NCBI GenBank assembly: GCA_035529715.1
Contig: DATKWF010000026.1
Coordinates: 1 to 18,612 of the forward strand
Source of the DNA: DATKWF01 sp035529715
GTDB lineage: Bacteria; Chloroflexota; Dehalococcoidia; Dehalococcoidales; RBG-16-60-22
Length of the DNA: 18,612 bases
Direction of reading: 5' to 3'
Position numbers and translations under genes: made by a program
Part shown: positions 6,645-13,433 of the stretch, piece by piece
Layout of the letters: every line of letters begins with the position of its first letter
Numbering within the stretch: the first letter of the stretch is position 1
The notes under the pieces: generated by a model
Told to the model about the DNA's origin: nothing
What the model saw: the letters and a program-made list of their open reading frames with translations, nothing else
The model's database searches: none

Positions 6645-7559
6645 TTATTTTACCAATCGCTGCAGGTAGCGGTGTGCCTGAAGCGCAGCTTTAGCCCCTT
6701 CACCAGCGGCAACAATAATTTGCTTTTCCGGCACATCAGTTACATCTCCGGCGGCATAGAGCCCGGGCACTGTGGTTTCACAGGTCGGCGTTATCGTCAC
6801 TTCTCCCTGTTTGTTGAGCTCAACAAGTCCCTTGACCGCGTCGGAGTTGGGCACCAACCCGATTTCAATGAAAACGCCGGTAACGTCCAGGTGTTTCTCC
6901 TTGCCGTTCTTGATGTCTTTTATCAGCGCTCCTTCCACCAGATCCTTCCCTTTAATTTCCACAGTTTGATGCTCAGTGAAAACGCTGAGGTTCTTGGCAT
7001 TAGCTAACTGGCTAATAAGAATAGGGTCGCCGGTTAGCGGGGTCAGTGAAACCAAGTCCACATGCTCAGCAATTTTTACCATATCCAGCGTCGCCTCAAG
7101 TGCCGAGTTACCCCCTCCCACCACTGCCACCCTTTGCCCGGTGAAGACAGGGCCATCACAGATAGCACAATAAGTTACCCCTCTCCCGGTCAGCTCAGTC
7201 TCACCCGGTACGTTCAGCTTCCTGGGTTTCTTGCCAGTAGCCAAGATTACCGCTTTCGCCTGGTATTTGTCGCCGGCTTCAGTTACAGCTTCAAAGCCAC
7301 CATCAATCTTGCTTACCTGGGATACCTTGTCGCCGATTTTCTGGTCGATAGGGAATTGACTCACCTGAGTTTGGAACTTGTTTATTAGCTCAGGGCCCTC
7401 AATAAATTGATAACCAAGGTAATTTTCGATACCCCAGGTATTATTTATCTGACCACCAATATCAACGCTTATTAGCAAAGTTTTTAATTGTTTACGAGCT
7501 GCATATACACCAGCGGCGATTCCGGCTGGACCCCCGCCGACTATAATCAAGTCATGCAT
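6645..7559 (-). CDS. trxB: Thioredoxin reductase-like flavoprotein lacking the NADPH phosphate motif
   Basis: A 304-residue member of the low-molecular-weight thioredoxin reductase family. It has an N-terminal FAD site (DLIIVGGGPAG), the redox disulfide YCAICDG (C131, C134), a second Rossmann site VVGGGNSAL, and the C-terminal FAD motif GLYAAGDVTD. The HRRxxxR segment that normally grips the NADPH 2'-phosphate is replaced by VSLTPLTGD, so NADH or another electron donor is likely. I set the start at 7559 (MHDLIIVGG) because AGGAGG ends 5 bases upstream; the ATG at 7580 would place that site inside the coding region. It follows the glutaredoxin-like gene by 63 bases, the probable redox partner. 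The CxxC and both Rossmann sites make the family certain; the coenzyme is inference. Confidence 0.92.
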   Translation of the reverse strand: MHDLIIVGGGPAGIAAGVYAARKQLKTLLISVDIGGQINNTWGIENYLGYQFIEGPELINKFQTQVSQFPIDQKIGDKVSQVSKIDGGFEAVTEAGDKYQAKAVILATGKKPRKLNVPGETELTGRGVTYCAICDGPVFTGQRVAVVGGGNSALEATLDMVKIAEHVDLVSLTPLTGDPILISQLANAKNLSVFTEHQTVEIKGKDLVEGALIKDIKNGKEKHLDVTGVFIEIGLVPNSDAVKGLVELNKQGEVTITPTCETTVPGLYAAGDVTDVPEKQIIVAAGEGAKAALQAHRYLQRLVK

Positions 7560-7622
7560 GGCTACCTCCTGGTAAAACAAGGAATATCAGAAAGTGGTGT
7601 TCCCATCATGCATTAAAAAAGC

Positions 7623-7859
7623 CTACGCTAGCAATCCATCCAGCTTGGACTGGTTAAACCCAACCACTACCTCATCATCAACAATGATTACGGGGACACC
7701 CATCTGCTTTGACTTATCTATCATCTCCTTGGCTGCTTCCCTGTCTTCAGCCACATTGTGTTCAGTAAAAGAAATACCTTTCCGTGAGAGGTAATCCTTC
7801 GCCCGGTGGCACCAGGGGCAGGTAGGAGTCGTATAGATGACCACCTTTTTGTCAACCAT
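7623..7859 (-). CDS. Glutaredoxin-like redox protein (CPWC)
   Basis: A 78-residue thioredoxin-fold protein with TPTCPWCHRAKDYL (active-site C14 and C17), the cis-proline region GVPVIIVDD, and a C-terminal GFNQSKLDGLL. This matches glutaredoxin-like proteins of the YruB/NrdH type, which are often reduced by a thioredoxin reductase rather than by glutathione. It is encoded just upstream of the TrxR-like gene and downstream of a zinc-ribbon peptide, and anaerobes such as clostridia pair similar proteins as an electron-transfer couple. A GAGGTG site lies 5 bases before the ATG. Its target (ribonucleotide reductase, peroxidase or other) is not visible in the window. Confidence 0.88.
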   Translation of the reverse strand: MVDKKVVIYTTPTCPWCHRAKDYLSRKGISFTEHNVAEDREAAKEMIDKSKQMGVPVIIVDDEVVVGFNQSKLDGLLA

Positions 7860-7893
7860 TTTTCACCTCGCTCATAGAAGTTGAGTCTTAACC

Positions 7894-8034
7894 TTACAGT
7901 TGAATCTGTTCACCCACTACCGGGTTCCCGCATGCTGGACAGGTAGCCACCAGCACCGTCTGGCAATTCGGACATATGCCAGCAACTCTAGACTCATAAC
8001 CACACTTTGGGCAGACATATTTGACATCTTGCAT
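7894..8034 (-). CDS. 46-residue zinc-ribbon (or rubredoxin-like) peptide
   Basis: A short reading frame that size filters easily miss. It starts MQDVKYVCPKCGYES and carries three CxxC pairs: CPKC (C8, C11), CPNC (C21, C24) and CPAC (C32, C35), then a short NPVVGEQIQL tail. CPxCGY with a second CPxC resembles rubredoxin or zinc-ribbon knuckles, so one metal centre is likely and a third pair is spare. GGGGGTGA lies 5 bases before the ATG at 8034, and a TTGACA-N17-TAAGAT promoter lies just upstream. It is the first gene of the glutaredoxin/TrxR-like operon, 34 bases before the next gene. It may be an electron carrier, given the flavoprotein and the divergent rubrerythrin-like gene, or simply a zinc-binding protein. 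Confidence 0.78.
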   Translation of the reverse strand: MQDVKYVCPKCGYESRVAGICPNCQTVLVATCPACGNPVVGEQIQL

Positions 8035-8064
8035 AAAATCACCCCCCAGCCATTTGGCAGCTAA

Positions 8065-8093
8065 ATCTTATAGCCAGCCAGAAGAGATGTCAA
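8065..8093 (-). promoter_or_regulatory. Promoter of the zinc-ribbon/glutaredoxin/TrxR operon
   Basis: On the minus strand TTGACA (8093-8088) and TAAGAT (8070-8065) are 17 bases apart. The predicted start near 8058 gives a leader of about 24 bases that contains the GGGGGTGA ribosome site. The perfect -35 hexamer and correct spacing make this one of the better promoters in the window. Confidence 0.65.
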
Positions 8094-8211
8094 GCATTTT
8101 AAAATCAAAACACCCGTACCCGTGAAATTGTCATGGCTAAATTTGATTTGTCCTTTTAAATTAATGTAATATTTTCTACTTTCGTCCCGGCGATATATGT
8201 TATAGAATATA

Positions 8212-8281
8212 AGGTGTAAAAGAATTGACCAGAATAAAGCTCAAGCCTATTACCGTTACACCTCAAAACATGAAGGTGTTA
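8212..8281 (+). promoter_or_regulatory. Promoter of the rubrerythrin-like operon with flanking AGGTGTWA repeats
   Basis: TTGACC (8225-8230) and TATTAC (8248-8253) are 17 bases apart, with a predicted start near 8260. The word AGGTGTAA lies just before the -35 (8212-8219), its exact inverse TTACACCT just after the -10 (8256-8263), and AGGTGTTA follows (8274-8281). The last two form a near-palindrome with a 10-base spacer. A regulator binding these words would cover the promoter, so repression or stress-responsive control is likely. The word does not match the PerR or Fur boxes I know. Confidence 0.5.
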
Positions 8282-8310
8282 CATCTCATAAATGGGAAGG
8301 GAGGTTAGCT

Positions 8311-8841
8311 ATGGTAAACGAGCAGGATAAAACCGCAGCCGCACTACAAAACGCTATCCAAATGGAAAAAGATGGCAAGAAATTTTATCTGGGCGCGAGC
8401 CAAGCGAGTAGCAACGAACTGGGTAAAGCCCTGCTGAAGTCGTTAGCCGACGAGGAAGATGTTCACCGACAGAAGTTTGAGGAAATATACGAAGCTATCC
8501 GGAGCCAAAAAGCCTGGCCGAAGACAGATTTTCAGCCCGATGGAGGCAAGAATTTAAGAACAATATTTATCCAGACAGGCGAGAGGCTTGGCTCGGCGAT
8601 AAAGGCACCAGCCACTGAGCTTGATGCCGTACAGACGGCAATGAACCTGGAAAGCAAGACCTATGATTTCTATAAAACTCAGGGTGAGAAGGCTGCCTAT
8701 GAGGTTGAGAGAGAATTCTATGAGGCTTTAGCTACACAAGAGAAGGAGCACCATTTAATTCTGCTTGATTATTATGAATATCTCAAAGACCCGGCAGCAT
8801 GGTTCGTTAGTAAAGAACATCCTTCCCTGGACGCTGGCTGA
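8311..8841 (+). CDS. Rubrerythrin-like diiron protein without rubredoxin domain
   Basis: A 176-residue four-helix protein of the ferritin/rubrerythrin superfamily. The diiron ligand pattern is complete: E19 (QMEKDGKKFY), E49-x-x-H52 (DEEDVH), E114 (LESKTYDFY) and E144-x-x-H147 (QEKEHH). It lacks the C-terminal rubredoxin domain of classic rubrerythrin, so electrons would have to come from a separate carrier. Such proteins reduce hydrogen peroxide in anaerobes. GGGAGG lies 6 bases before the ATG. It is the first gene after the repeat-flanked promoter and is divergent from the zinc-ribbon/TrxR-like operon, which could be its electron source (inference). Confidence 0.85.
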   Translation: MVNEQDKTAAALQNAIQMEKDGKKFYLGASQASSNELGKALLKSLADEEDVHRQKFEEIYEAIRSQKAWPKTDFQPDGGKNLRTIFIQTGERLGSAIKAPATELDAVQTAMNLESKTYDFYKTQGEKAAYEVEREFYEALATQEKEHHLILLDYYEYLKDPAAWFVSKEHPSLDAG

Positions 8842-8880
8842 TCTGCCGGGTGGGTGCCATTGATTGGAAAGGAGGGACTG

Positions 8881-9720
8881 ATGGACAAAGCTAAAACCGC
8901 TGCTTTACTGAACCAGGATCTTCAGAATGAGCATGGCGCCATCATTCAGTATCTAAATCATGCTTACGCCATGGGTGAAGGTGAGATGGCCTGCGAGATT
9001 GAGGCATTTGCCCGGGATGAAATGCGCCACCTGGACTGGCTGGCGGAAACGATAGTTGAGCTTGGCGGCACACCCAGCCTGGAGAGAGGTAAAATGCTCA
9101 TGGGCGGTGAGACGGTGGCGGACTGGATGGGAAATAATGTAAAGTTAGAAGAAGGTGCTATAAAACAATACAAGGAACATATTAATCTCATTGATGACAC
9201 CAAGATAAAGCGGTTACTGAAGCGTATTCTATCTGATGAAGAATCTCACCACGGTAGTTTTGAACACTTTGTGGAAAAGTCACGGAAGAAAGGAATGGAA
9301 GATGTCAGGGGCAGCCGCCAGGACAGGACCACCAGGATGCTTGACTGGGGCATTGAGCACGAGTACACTGTCATTCTCCAGTATCTGTTGCACTCATACA
9401 TGACGCCCAACGAAGAAGCCAAAGAACAGCTGTCCGACCAGGCAATAAACGAGATGCAGCATCTGGGCTGGCTCGCCGAGGAGATGGTTGGGAGTGGTGG
9501 TAATCCAAAAATCGAACACGCCGAAGCCGACCAATCCAGCAAGACCGCCGATATGCTCCGGGCTGACCTCAAGATTGAAAAGGAAGTGGCTGCCGAATAT
9601 GACCGCTACGCCAAGGAAACTGGCGACCCCGACCTCAAAAAACTCCTGCTCCGCATAAGGGATAATGAGATATACCACGTGGATGTATTCAATGACCTGC
9701 TGGAGGAAGAGGAAAAATAA
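8881..9720 (+). CDS. Tandem ferritin-like (bacterioferritin-like) two-domain protein
   Basis: A 279-residue protein built of two homologous four-helix ferritin-like halves. Half 1 has E17 (NEHGAIIQY), E47-x-x-H50 (DEMRHLDWLAE), E90 (LEEGAIKQY) and E120-x-x-H123. Half 2 repeats it with E161 (HEYTVILQY), E191-x-x-H194 (NEMQHLGWLAE), E233 and E263-x-x-H266. Each half therefore has its own possible diiron site. The linker near residues 125-150 is basic. I chose the ATG at 8881 because AAGGAGG lies just before it; a GTG nine codons earlier would put that site inside the gene. It is 39 bases after the rubrerythrin-like gene. The role is probably iron storage or peroxide/O2 detoxification; the ordinary ferritin cage would need rearrangement for a fused dimer. 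Confidence 0.85.
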   Translation: MDKAKTAALLNQDLQNEHGAIIQYLNHAYAMGEGEMACEIEAFARDEMRHLDWLAETIVELGGTPSLERGKMLMGGETVADWMGNNVKLEEGAIKQYKEHINLIDDTKIKRLLKRILSDEESHHGSFEHFVEKSRKKGMEDVRGSRQDRTTRMLDWGIEHEYTVILQYLLHSYMTPNEEAKEQLSDQAINEMQHLGWLAEEMVGSGGNPKIEHAEADQSSKTADMLRADLKIEKEVAAEYDRYAKETGDPDLKKLLLRIRDNEIYHVDVFNDLLEEEEK

Positions 9721-9743
9721 AAAGCTAGAAAGGAGCCCAATAA

Positions 9744-10199
9744 GTGGACACAATAGAAGTACTAAGAAAATCTGACCTTTTTCGTGGCTTGAATGACGAG
9801 CAACTTAGAGTATTAGAGAAAATGGCAACTCCCTGTGTATTTGAGCCCGGGACAATCATAAACAAGCAGGGTACCAAACTAGATAACGTTTATTTGATTG
9901 AAGAGGGCCTTGTGGCAATTCTTCTGGAACTAGGGCCACTGTCTGAACGCCAATTGCAAGCTGCCTCTAACTTTGAAATCCTTGGCTGGTCAGCGATAAT
10001 AGAACCACACATCTCAACTGCTACCGCAAAAGCCATAGAGAAAACAAAAGTGCTGGCCTTTAACGGTAAGAAGCTGTGCGATTTATGCCTTACCAATCCC
10101 GAGTTAGGCTGTATAATATGCAGGGCGGTGGCTCACGTACTAGCAAAGAGACTACACAGCGCCTACAACCAGCTATTGGGTGTTACCCATCAGGACTAA
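9744..10199 (+). CDS. Stand-alone cyclic-nucleotide-binding-fold (CRP N-domain) protein
   Basis: A 151-residue protein consisting of a CRP/cNMP-binding beta-barrel fold and its C-helix, starting MDTIEVLRKSDLFRGLNDEQ and ending soon after the dimerisation helix (AVAHVLAKRLHSAYNQ). No DNA-binding helix-turn-helix follows, so it is not a complete CRP/FNR regulator. The phosphate-binding cassette is poorly conserved (LQAASNFEILGWSA), so cyclic nucleotide binding is uncertain. Four cysteines form CDLCLTNPELGCIIC (C112, C115, C123, C126), which could bind a metal or cluster, or form disulfides. GTG start, with AAGGAG 8 bases upstream and 23 bases after the ferritin-like gene: third gene of the oxidative-stress operon. 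It may act as a redox sensor through partner contacts (inference). Confidence 0.75.
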   Translation: MDTIEVLRKSDLFRGLNDEQLRVLEKMATPCVFEPGTIINKQGTKLDNVYLIEEGLVAILLELGPLSERQLQAASNFEILGWSAIIEPHISTATAKAIEKTKVLAFNGKKLCDLCLTNPELGCIICRAVAHVLAKRLHSAYNQLLGVTHQD

Positions 10200-10365
10200 A
10201 CTGCATATGGTACTCAATCGCCCTTCAATGACAGTTAAGTCAATCAGGATTGACGGGACACCACGTGCGACTGTATCCAGGGGTATATTGGCCTAGACAG
10301 GCAATAAAAGTATCCTCGTCATCTGCAATGGAAAAAGATATACAGTTGTTTAAAGGAGGTTAATC

Positions 10366-12318
10366 ATGGAATCAGCTACGCAAGGAGAGAAAGAAGTTTT
10401 ACCCCCCCCGAAAGAGCTCAGTAAAAAGGCATATATCAAGAGCTTAGATGAATACAGGAAAATTTATCAGGCATCCGTCGATAACCCTGAGGAATTCTGG
10501 GCAGAGCTAGCGGAGCAACTGGACTGGTATAAGAAGTGGGACAAGGTACTAGTGGAAGACTTCAAGGAAGCCAAGCACCAGTGGTTTGTCGGCGGTAAAC
10601 TTAACGTCTGTTACAACTGTCTGGACCGACATCTTAAAACATGGCGGAAAAATAAAGCAGCTTTAATCTGGGAAGGCGACATCGGCGATAGTAAAACACT
10701 GACCTACCAGGAACTGCATTACCAGGTATGTAAATTCGCCAATGTACTTAAAAAACACGGCATTAAGAAAGGTGACCGTGTTTCCATCTATTTGCCCATG
10801 ATCCTCGAGCTGCCGATTGCTATGCTAGCCTGTGCCAGAATTGGTGCTGTTCACAGCGTTGTTTTCGGCGGTTTCAGTGCCGAGGCATTAAGGGACAGAA
10901 TGCTGGACTGCGGCACTAAACTGCTTATTTGCAGCGATGGCTACTACCGTGGTGGCCGGGTTATCAGGAGCAAGGATAATGCTGATGCAGCTCTTAAGAC
11001 ATGTCCTGATGTGAAGGATGCGATTGTAGTCAAGAGAGCTGGGATTGGAATAAATATGCAGCCAGGTCGCGACTACTGGTGGAATGATGAAATGGTTGCT
11101 GAAGATATCAAGTCATATTGTGAGCCCGAGGTGATGGATTCCGAGGACCCTCTCTTTATTCTGTACACCAGCGGCAGCACAGGAAAACCAAAGGGAGTCC
11201 TCCACACTCAAGCGGGCTATCTGCTGTTTACCTACCAAACGTTTAAGTGGATATTTGATGTCAAGGAGGAGGATACTTTCTGGTGTACCGCTGATATTGG
11301 CTGGGTCACCGGGCACAGCTATATCGTATATGGTCCGTTAGCCTTTGGCGCCACCAGCCTGATGTTTGAGGGGGTCCCAAACTATCCTCATCCCGATAGA
11401 TTCTGGGACATTGTGGAAAAGTATCGGATTAATATCTTCTATACTGCGCCTACTGCCATTCGGGCTTTAATGAGGGAAGGGGACGAGTGGCCAAACAAGC
11501 ACGACTTAACCTCGCTGCGCATTCTGGGTTCAGTTGGTGAACCAATTAACCCTGAAGTGTGGCTGTGGTACTACCATGTCATCGGTAAGGGCAAGTGCCC
11601 GGTCCTGGATACATGGTGGCAGACAGAGACCGGGGGCATTTTAATTACCCCTCTTCCAGGAGCAACCCCGCTTAAACCAGGCTCGGCTACATTACCGTTT
11701 CCCGGTATTGCGCCGGAGGTATTCAGGGACGATGGCTCCGTTGCTGGTGTAAACGAAGGTGGTTATCTGGTAATCAAGAGACCCTGGCCCGGCTTGATGC
11801 GTGGCGTGTATGGCGACCCCAAAAGATTTAAAGACACCTACTTTGTCCAATTCCCTGGTGTGTACACCGCTGGAGACGGTGCTAGAGTAGATGAAGACGG
11901 TTACTATTGGCTGACGGGACGAATAGATGATGTTATCAATGTATCAGGTCACCGCCTTGGAACCGCTGAGGTTGAAAGTGCTCTGGTGTCTCATGGGAAA
12001 GTGGCTGAAGCCGCCGTTGTTGGTATGCCCCATGAAGTCAAAGGGCAAGGCATCTATGCCTATGTCACTTTAAAAGCTGACGCAAAGCAGAGTGAAGCCC
12101 TGGAGGCAGAGCTGAAAGCCCATGTCCGTAAGCAGATAGGACCTATAGCTACGCCAGATAAAATCCAGTTCGCTGATGGTCTGCCCAAGACAAGGAGCGG
12201 CAAGATAATGCGGAGGATACTGGCCAAGATTGCCGCTGGCGATATTCATAATTTGGGGGATATCAGCACCCTGGCTGACCCGTCAGTAGTCGTAACTCTC
12301 ACCGAAGGACGCCGGTAA
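10366..12318 (+). CDS. acs: Acetyl-CoA synthetase (AMP-forming)
   Basis: A 650-residue full-length enzyme that converts acetate, ATP and CoA to acetyl-CoA, AMP and PPi in the cytoplasm. The adenylate-forming signature is YTSGSTGKPKGVLHT; the acetate-pocket tryptophan motif is DTWWQTETGG; the hinge region is YYWLTGRIDDVINVSGHR; the catalytic lysine is K613 in TRSGKIMRRIL, the site of regulatory acetylation in this family. AAAGGAGG lies 8 bases before the ATG. It stands alone between the stress operon (166-base gap) and coaE, with a stem-loop over its stop codon. The length and WWQTETGG motif favour acetate over propionate. Confidence 0.97.
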   Translation: MESATQGEKEVLPPPKELSKKAYIKSLDEYRKIYQASVDNPEEFWAELAEQLDWYKKWDKVLVEDFKEAKHQWFVGGKLNVCYNCLDRHLKTWRKNKAALIWEGDIGDSKTLTYQELHYQVCKFANVLKKHGIKKGDRVSIYLPMILELPIAMLACARIGAVHSVVFGGFSAEALRDRMLDCGTKLLICSDGYYRGGRVIRSKDNADAALKTCPDVKDAIVVKRAGIGINMQPGRDYWWNDEMVAEDIKSYCEPEVMDSEDPLFILYTSGSTGKPKGVLHTQAGYLLFTYQTFKWIFDVKEEDTFWCTADIGWVTGHSYIVYGPLAFGATSLMFEGVPNYPHPDRFWDIVEKYRINIFYTAPTAIRALMREGDEWPNKHDLTSLRILGSVGEPINPEVWLWYYHVIGKGKCPVLDTWWQTETGGILITPLPGATPLKPGSATLPFPGIAPEVFRDDGSVAGVNEGGYLVIKRPWPGLMRGVYGDPKRFKDTYFVQFPGVYTAGDGARVDEDGYYWLTGRIDDVINVSGHRLGTAEVESALVSHGKVAEAAVVGMPHEVKGQGIYAYVTLKADAKQSEALEAELKAHVRKQIGPIATPDKIQFADGLPKTRSGKIMRRILAKIAAGDIHNLGDISTLADPSVVVTLTEGRR

Positions 12319-12330
12319 ACCCCGGCGTCC
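12307..12330 (+). terminator. Stem-loop overlapping the acs stop codon
   Basis: GGACGCCGG (12307-12315) and CCGGCGTCC (12322-12330) form a perfect 9-base GC-rich stem with a 6-base loop holding the TAA stop. No T run follows, so it may be a weak or factor-dependent terminator, or a stabilising 3' end. Confidence 0.45.
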
Positions 12331-12354
12331 AACAACCAATCTCAATCCACTCAC

Positions 12355-12383
12355 TTGACTGTCTGGCTACGACTGGTTAGACT
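12355..12383 (+). promoter_or_regulatory. Candidate promoter of coaE
   Basis: TTGACT (12355-12360) and TAGACT (12378-12383) are 17 bases apart. The predicted start near 12390 is only about 8 bases before the coaE ATG, which fits the absence of a Shine-Dalgarno there. Confidence 0.45.
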
Positions 12384-12397
12384 GAAGACAATAAATA

Positions 12398-12997
12398 ATG
12401 AAAATCATCGGCCTTACTGGCGGTATCAGCAGTGGTAAGAGCACGGTGTCGCAGTTCCTGGCAGAGCTGGGGGCGGTTATCATCAATGCAGATGAGATTG
12501 GGCATGAAGCTTTTAAGCCTGATACTGAGCTGTGGCACGCCGTGGTGTCCGCTTTTGGCAAGCAAATTATTGCCTCCGATGGTGCAATTGACCGGGAAAA
12601 GCTGGGCGCAATAGTATTTAGTAATCCTGAAGCTCTAGCCCTGTTGAACCGGCTAATGCACCCCCGGATGCGTGACATGGTAAAAGCCCAGCTTGAAGAA
12701 TACCAGCGGCAGGAAGTGTCAGTGGTAATTCTTGAAGCGCCCCTCCTGCTGGAAGCTGGCTGGACTTCCCTGGTAGATGAGGTCTGGGTTGCCACCGCTC
12801 CCAAAGCCACGGTGCTTAAGCGGCTCAAAGAGCGAACCGGATTATCCGAAAGTGAATCCCTGGCTCGCCTTCGCTCCCAACTACCTGCTAAGGAACGATT
12901 AAAGCACGCCGATGTGGTCATTGATACTGATTGCAGTCTCGGCGAACTAAAGGCAAGGGTGAAGCAACTCTGGCAGGAACTTAAAACCCGTATTTGA
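12398..12997 (+). CDS. coaE: Dephospho-CoA kinase
   Basis: A 199-residue P-loop kinase that phosphorylates the 3'-OH of dephospho-CoA, the last step of CoA synthesis. The Walker A motif GGISSGKST is at residues 8-16, followed by INADEIGHEA (substrate aspartate), MHPRMRDMV and the lid region EAPLLLEAGW. Length is typical. The ATG at 12398 has no clear Shine-Dalgarno, and a candidate promoter places the transcript start about 8 bases upstream, so it may be translated from a nearly leaderless mRNA. The TGA stop lies inside the -35 box of the rplU promoter. With acs just upstream and panB later in the window, several CoA-related genes are close together, though not in one operon. Confidence 0.95.
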   Translation: MKIIGLTGGISSGKSTVSQFLAELGAVIINADEIGHEAFKPDTELWHAVVSAFGKQIIASDGAIDREKLGAIVFSNPEALALLNRLMHPRMRDMVKAQLEEYQRQEVSVVILEAPLLLEAGWTSLVDEVWVATAPKATVLKRLKERTGLSESESLARLRSQLPAKERLKHADVVIDTDCSLGELKARVKQLWQELKTRI

Positions 12998-13023
12998 CAT
13001 ACTGCCACCCCAACTGGTAAAAT
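12994..13023 (+). promoter_or_regulatory. Strong promoter of rplU-rpmA-rpmE
   Basis: TTGACA (12994-12999) and TAAAAT (13018-13023) are 18 bases apart, and the -35 box overlaps the coaE stop codon. The predicted start near 13030 gives a leader of about 20 bases. The same TTGACA-N18-TAAAAT arrangement occurs at 17194-17223. This short leader leaves no in-frame ATG, GTG or TTG before the conserved L21 N-terminus. Confidence 0.7.
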
Positions 13024-13049
13024 GCAAAGGTTTTTCTTGGAGGTTTAAG

Positions 13050-13433
13050 ATTTACGCTATTATTGAGACCGGTGGCAAGCAATATAAGGTGACCCCCGGT
13101 GAGACCATAGAGGTAGAACGCCTGAATGTGACCGAGGGCAATACCATTGAACTGGACAGGGTATTGCTCATCGCTGAAGGCGAAAAGGTAACCGTAGGCA
13201 AGCCTACCGTTGAGGGGGCTAAAGTAATTGCCACCTCGCAGGGAGAGCATAAAAGCCAGAAAGTCATTGTTTTTAAGTATAAGCCCAAGGTGCGTTACCA
13301 GAAAAAGACAGGCCACCGTCAGCTTTATACACGACTGGTTATTGATGAGATAGTGCCGCCGGGGACAAAGCAGGACAAACCAGTTAAAAAGACAAGCCGG
13401 CGCAAAAAAGAGGTGACTACAAGTGGCACATAA
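13050..13433 (+). CDS. rplU: 50S ribosomal protein L21, probable AUU start
   Basis: A 127-residue L21 that binds 23S rRNA in the large subunit. The family N-terminus (M)YAIIETGGKQYKV is encoded from base 13053, directly after an in-frame ATT at 13050. GGAGG lies 6 bases before that ATT, the ideal distance, and the predicted transcript start is about 13030. No in-frame ATG, GTG or TTG exists between them; the next candidate, GTG at 13089, would remove the conserved first strand. I therefore read ATT as the start. The centre (VTVGKPTVEGAKVIA, KYKPKVRYQKKTGHRQ) is typical. A lysine/arginine-rich tail (KKTSRRKK) extends beyond the usual end. The gene overlaps rpmA by 11 bases. Confidence 0.9.
   Translation: MYAIIETGGKQYKVTPGETIEVERLNVTEGNTIELDRVLLIAEGEKVTVGKPTVEGAKVIATSQGEHKSQKVIVFKYKPKVRYQKKTGHRQLYTRLVIDEIVPPGTKQDKPVKKTSRRKKEVTTSGT

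Noticed and set aside
7560..7580. Upstream ATG adding seven residues to the TrxR-like protein
   Set aside because: The extension covers the AGGAGG site located 5 bases before the ATG at 7559, and the FAD motif begins right after that ATG.
8854..8880. GTG start adding nine residues to the ferritin-like protein
   Set aside because: The added codons contain the AAGGAGG site that serves the ATG at 8881, and the homology begins after 8881.
10262..10300. CACGTG and GCCT-AGAC-AGGC dyads upstream of acs
   Set aside because: Both are too short to stand out from chance, and no well-placed promoter elements accompany them.
12307..12330. Attenuator or riboswitch at the acs/coaE junction
   Set aside because: The hairpin lies over the acs stop codon with no alternative pairing partner nearby and no T run; a simple 3'-end stem is enough.
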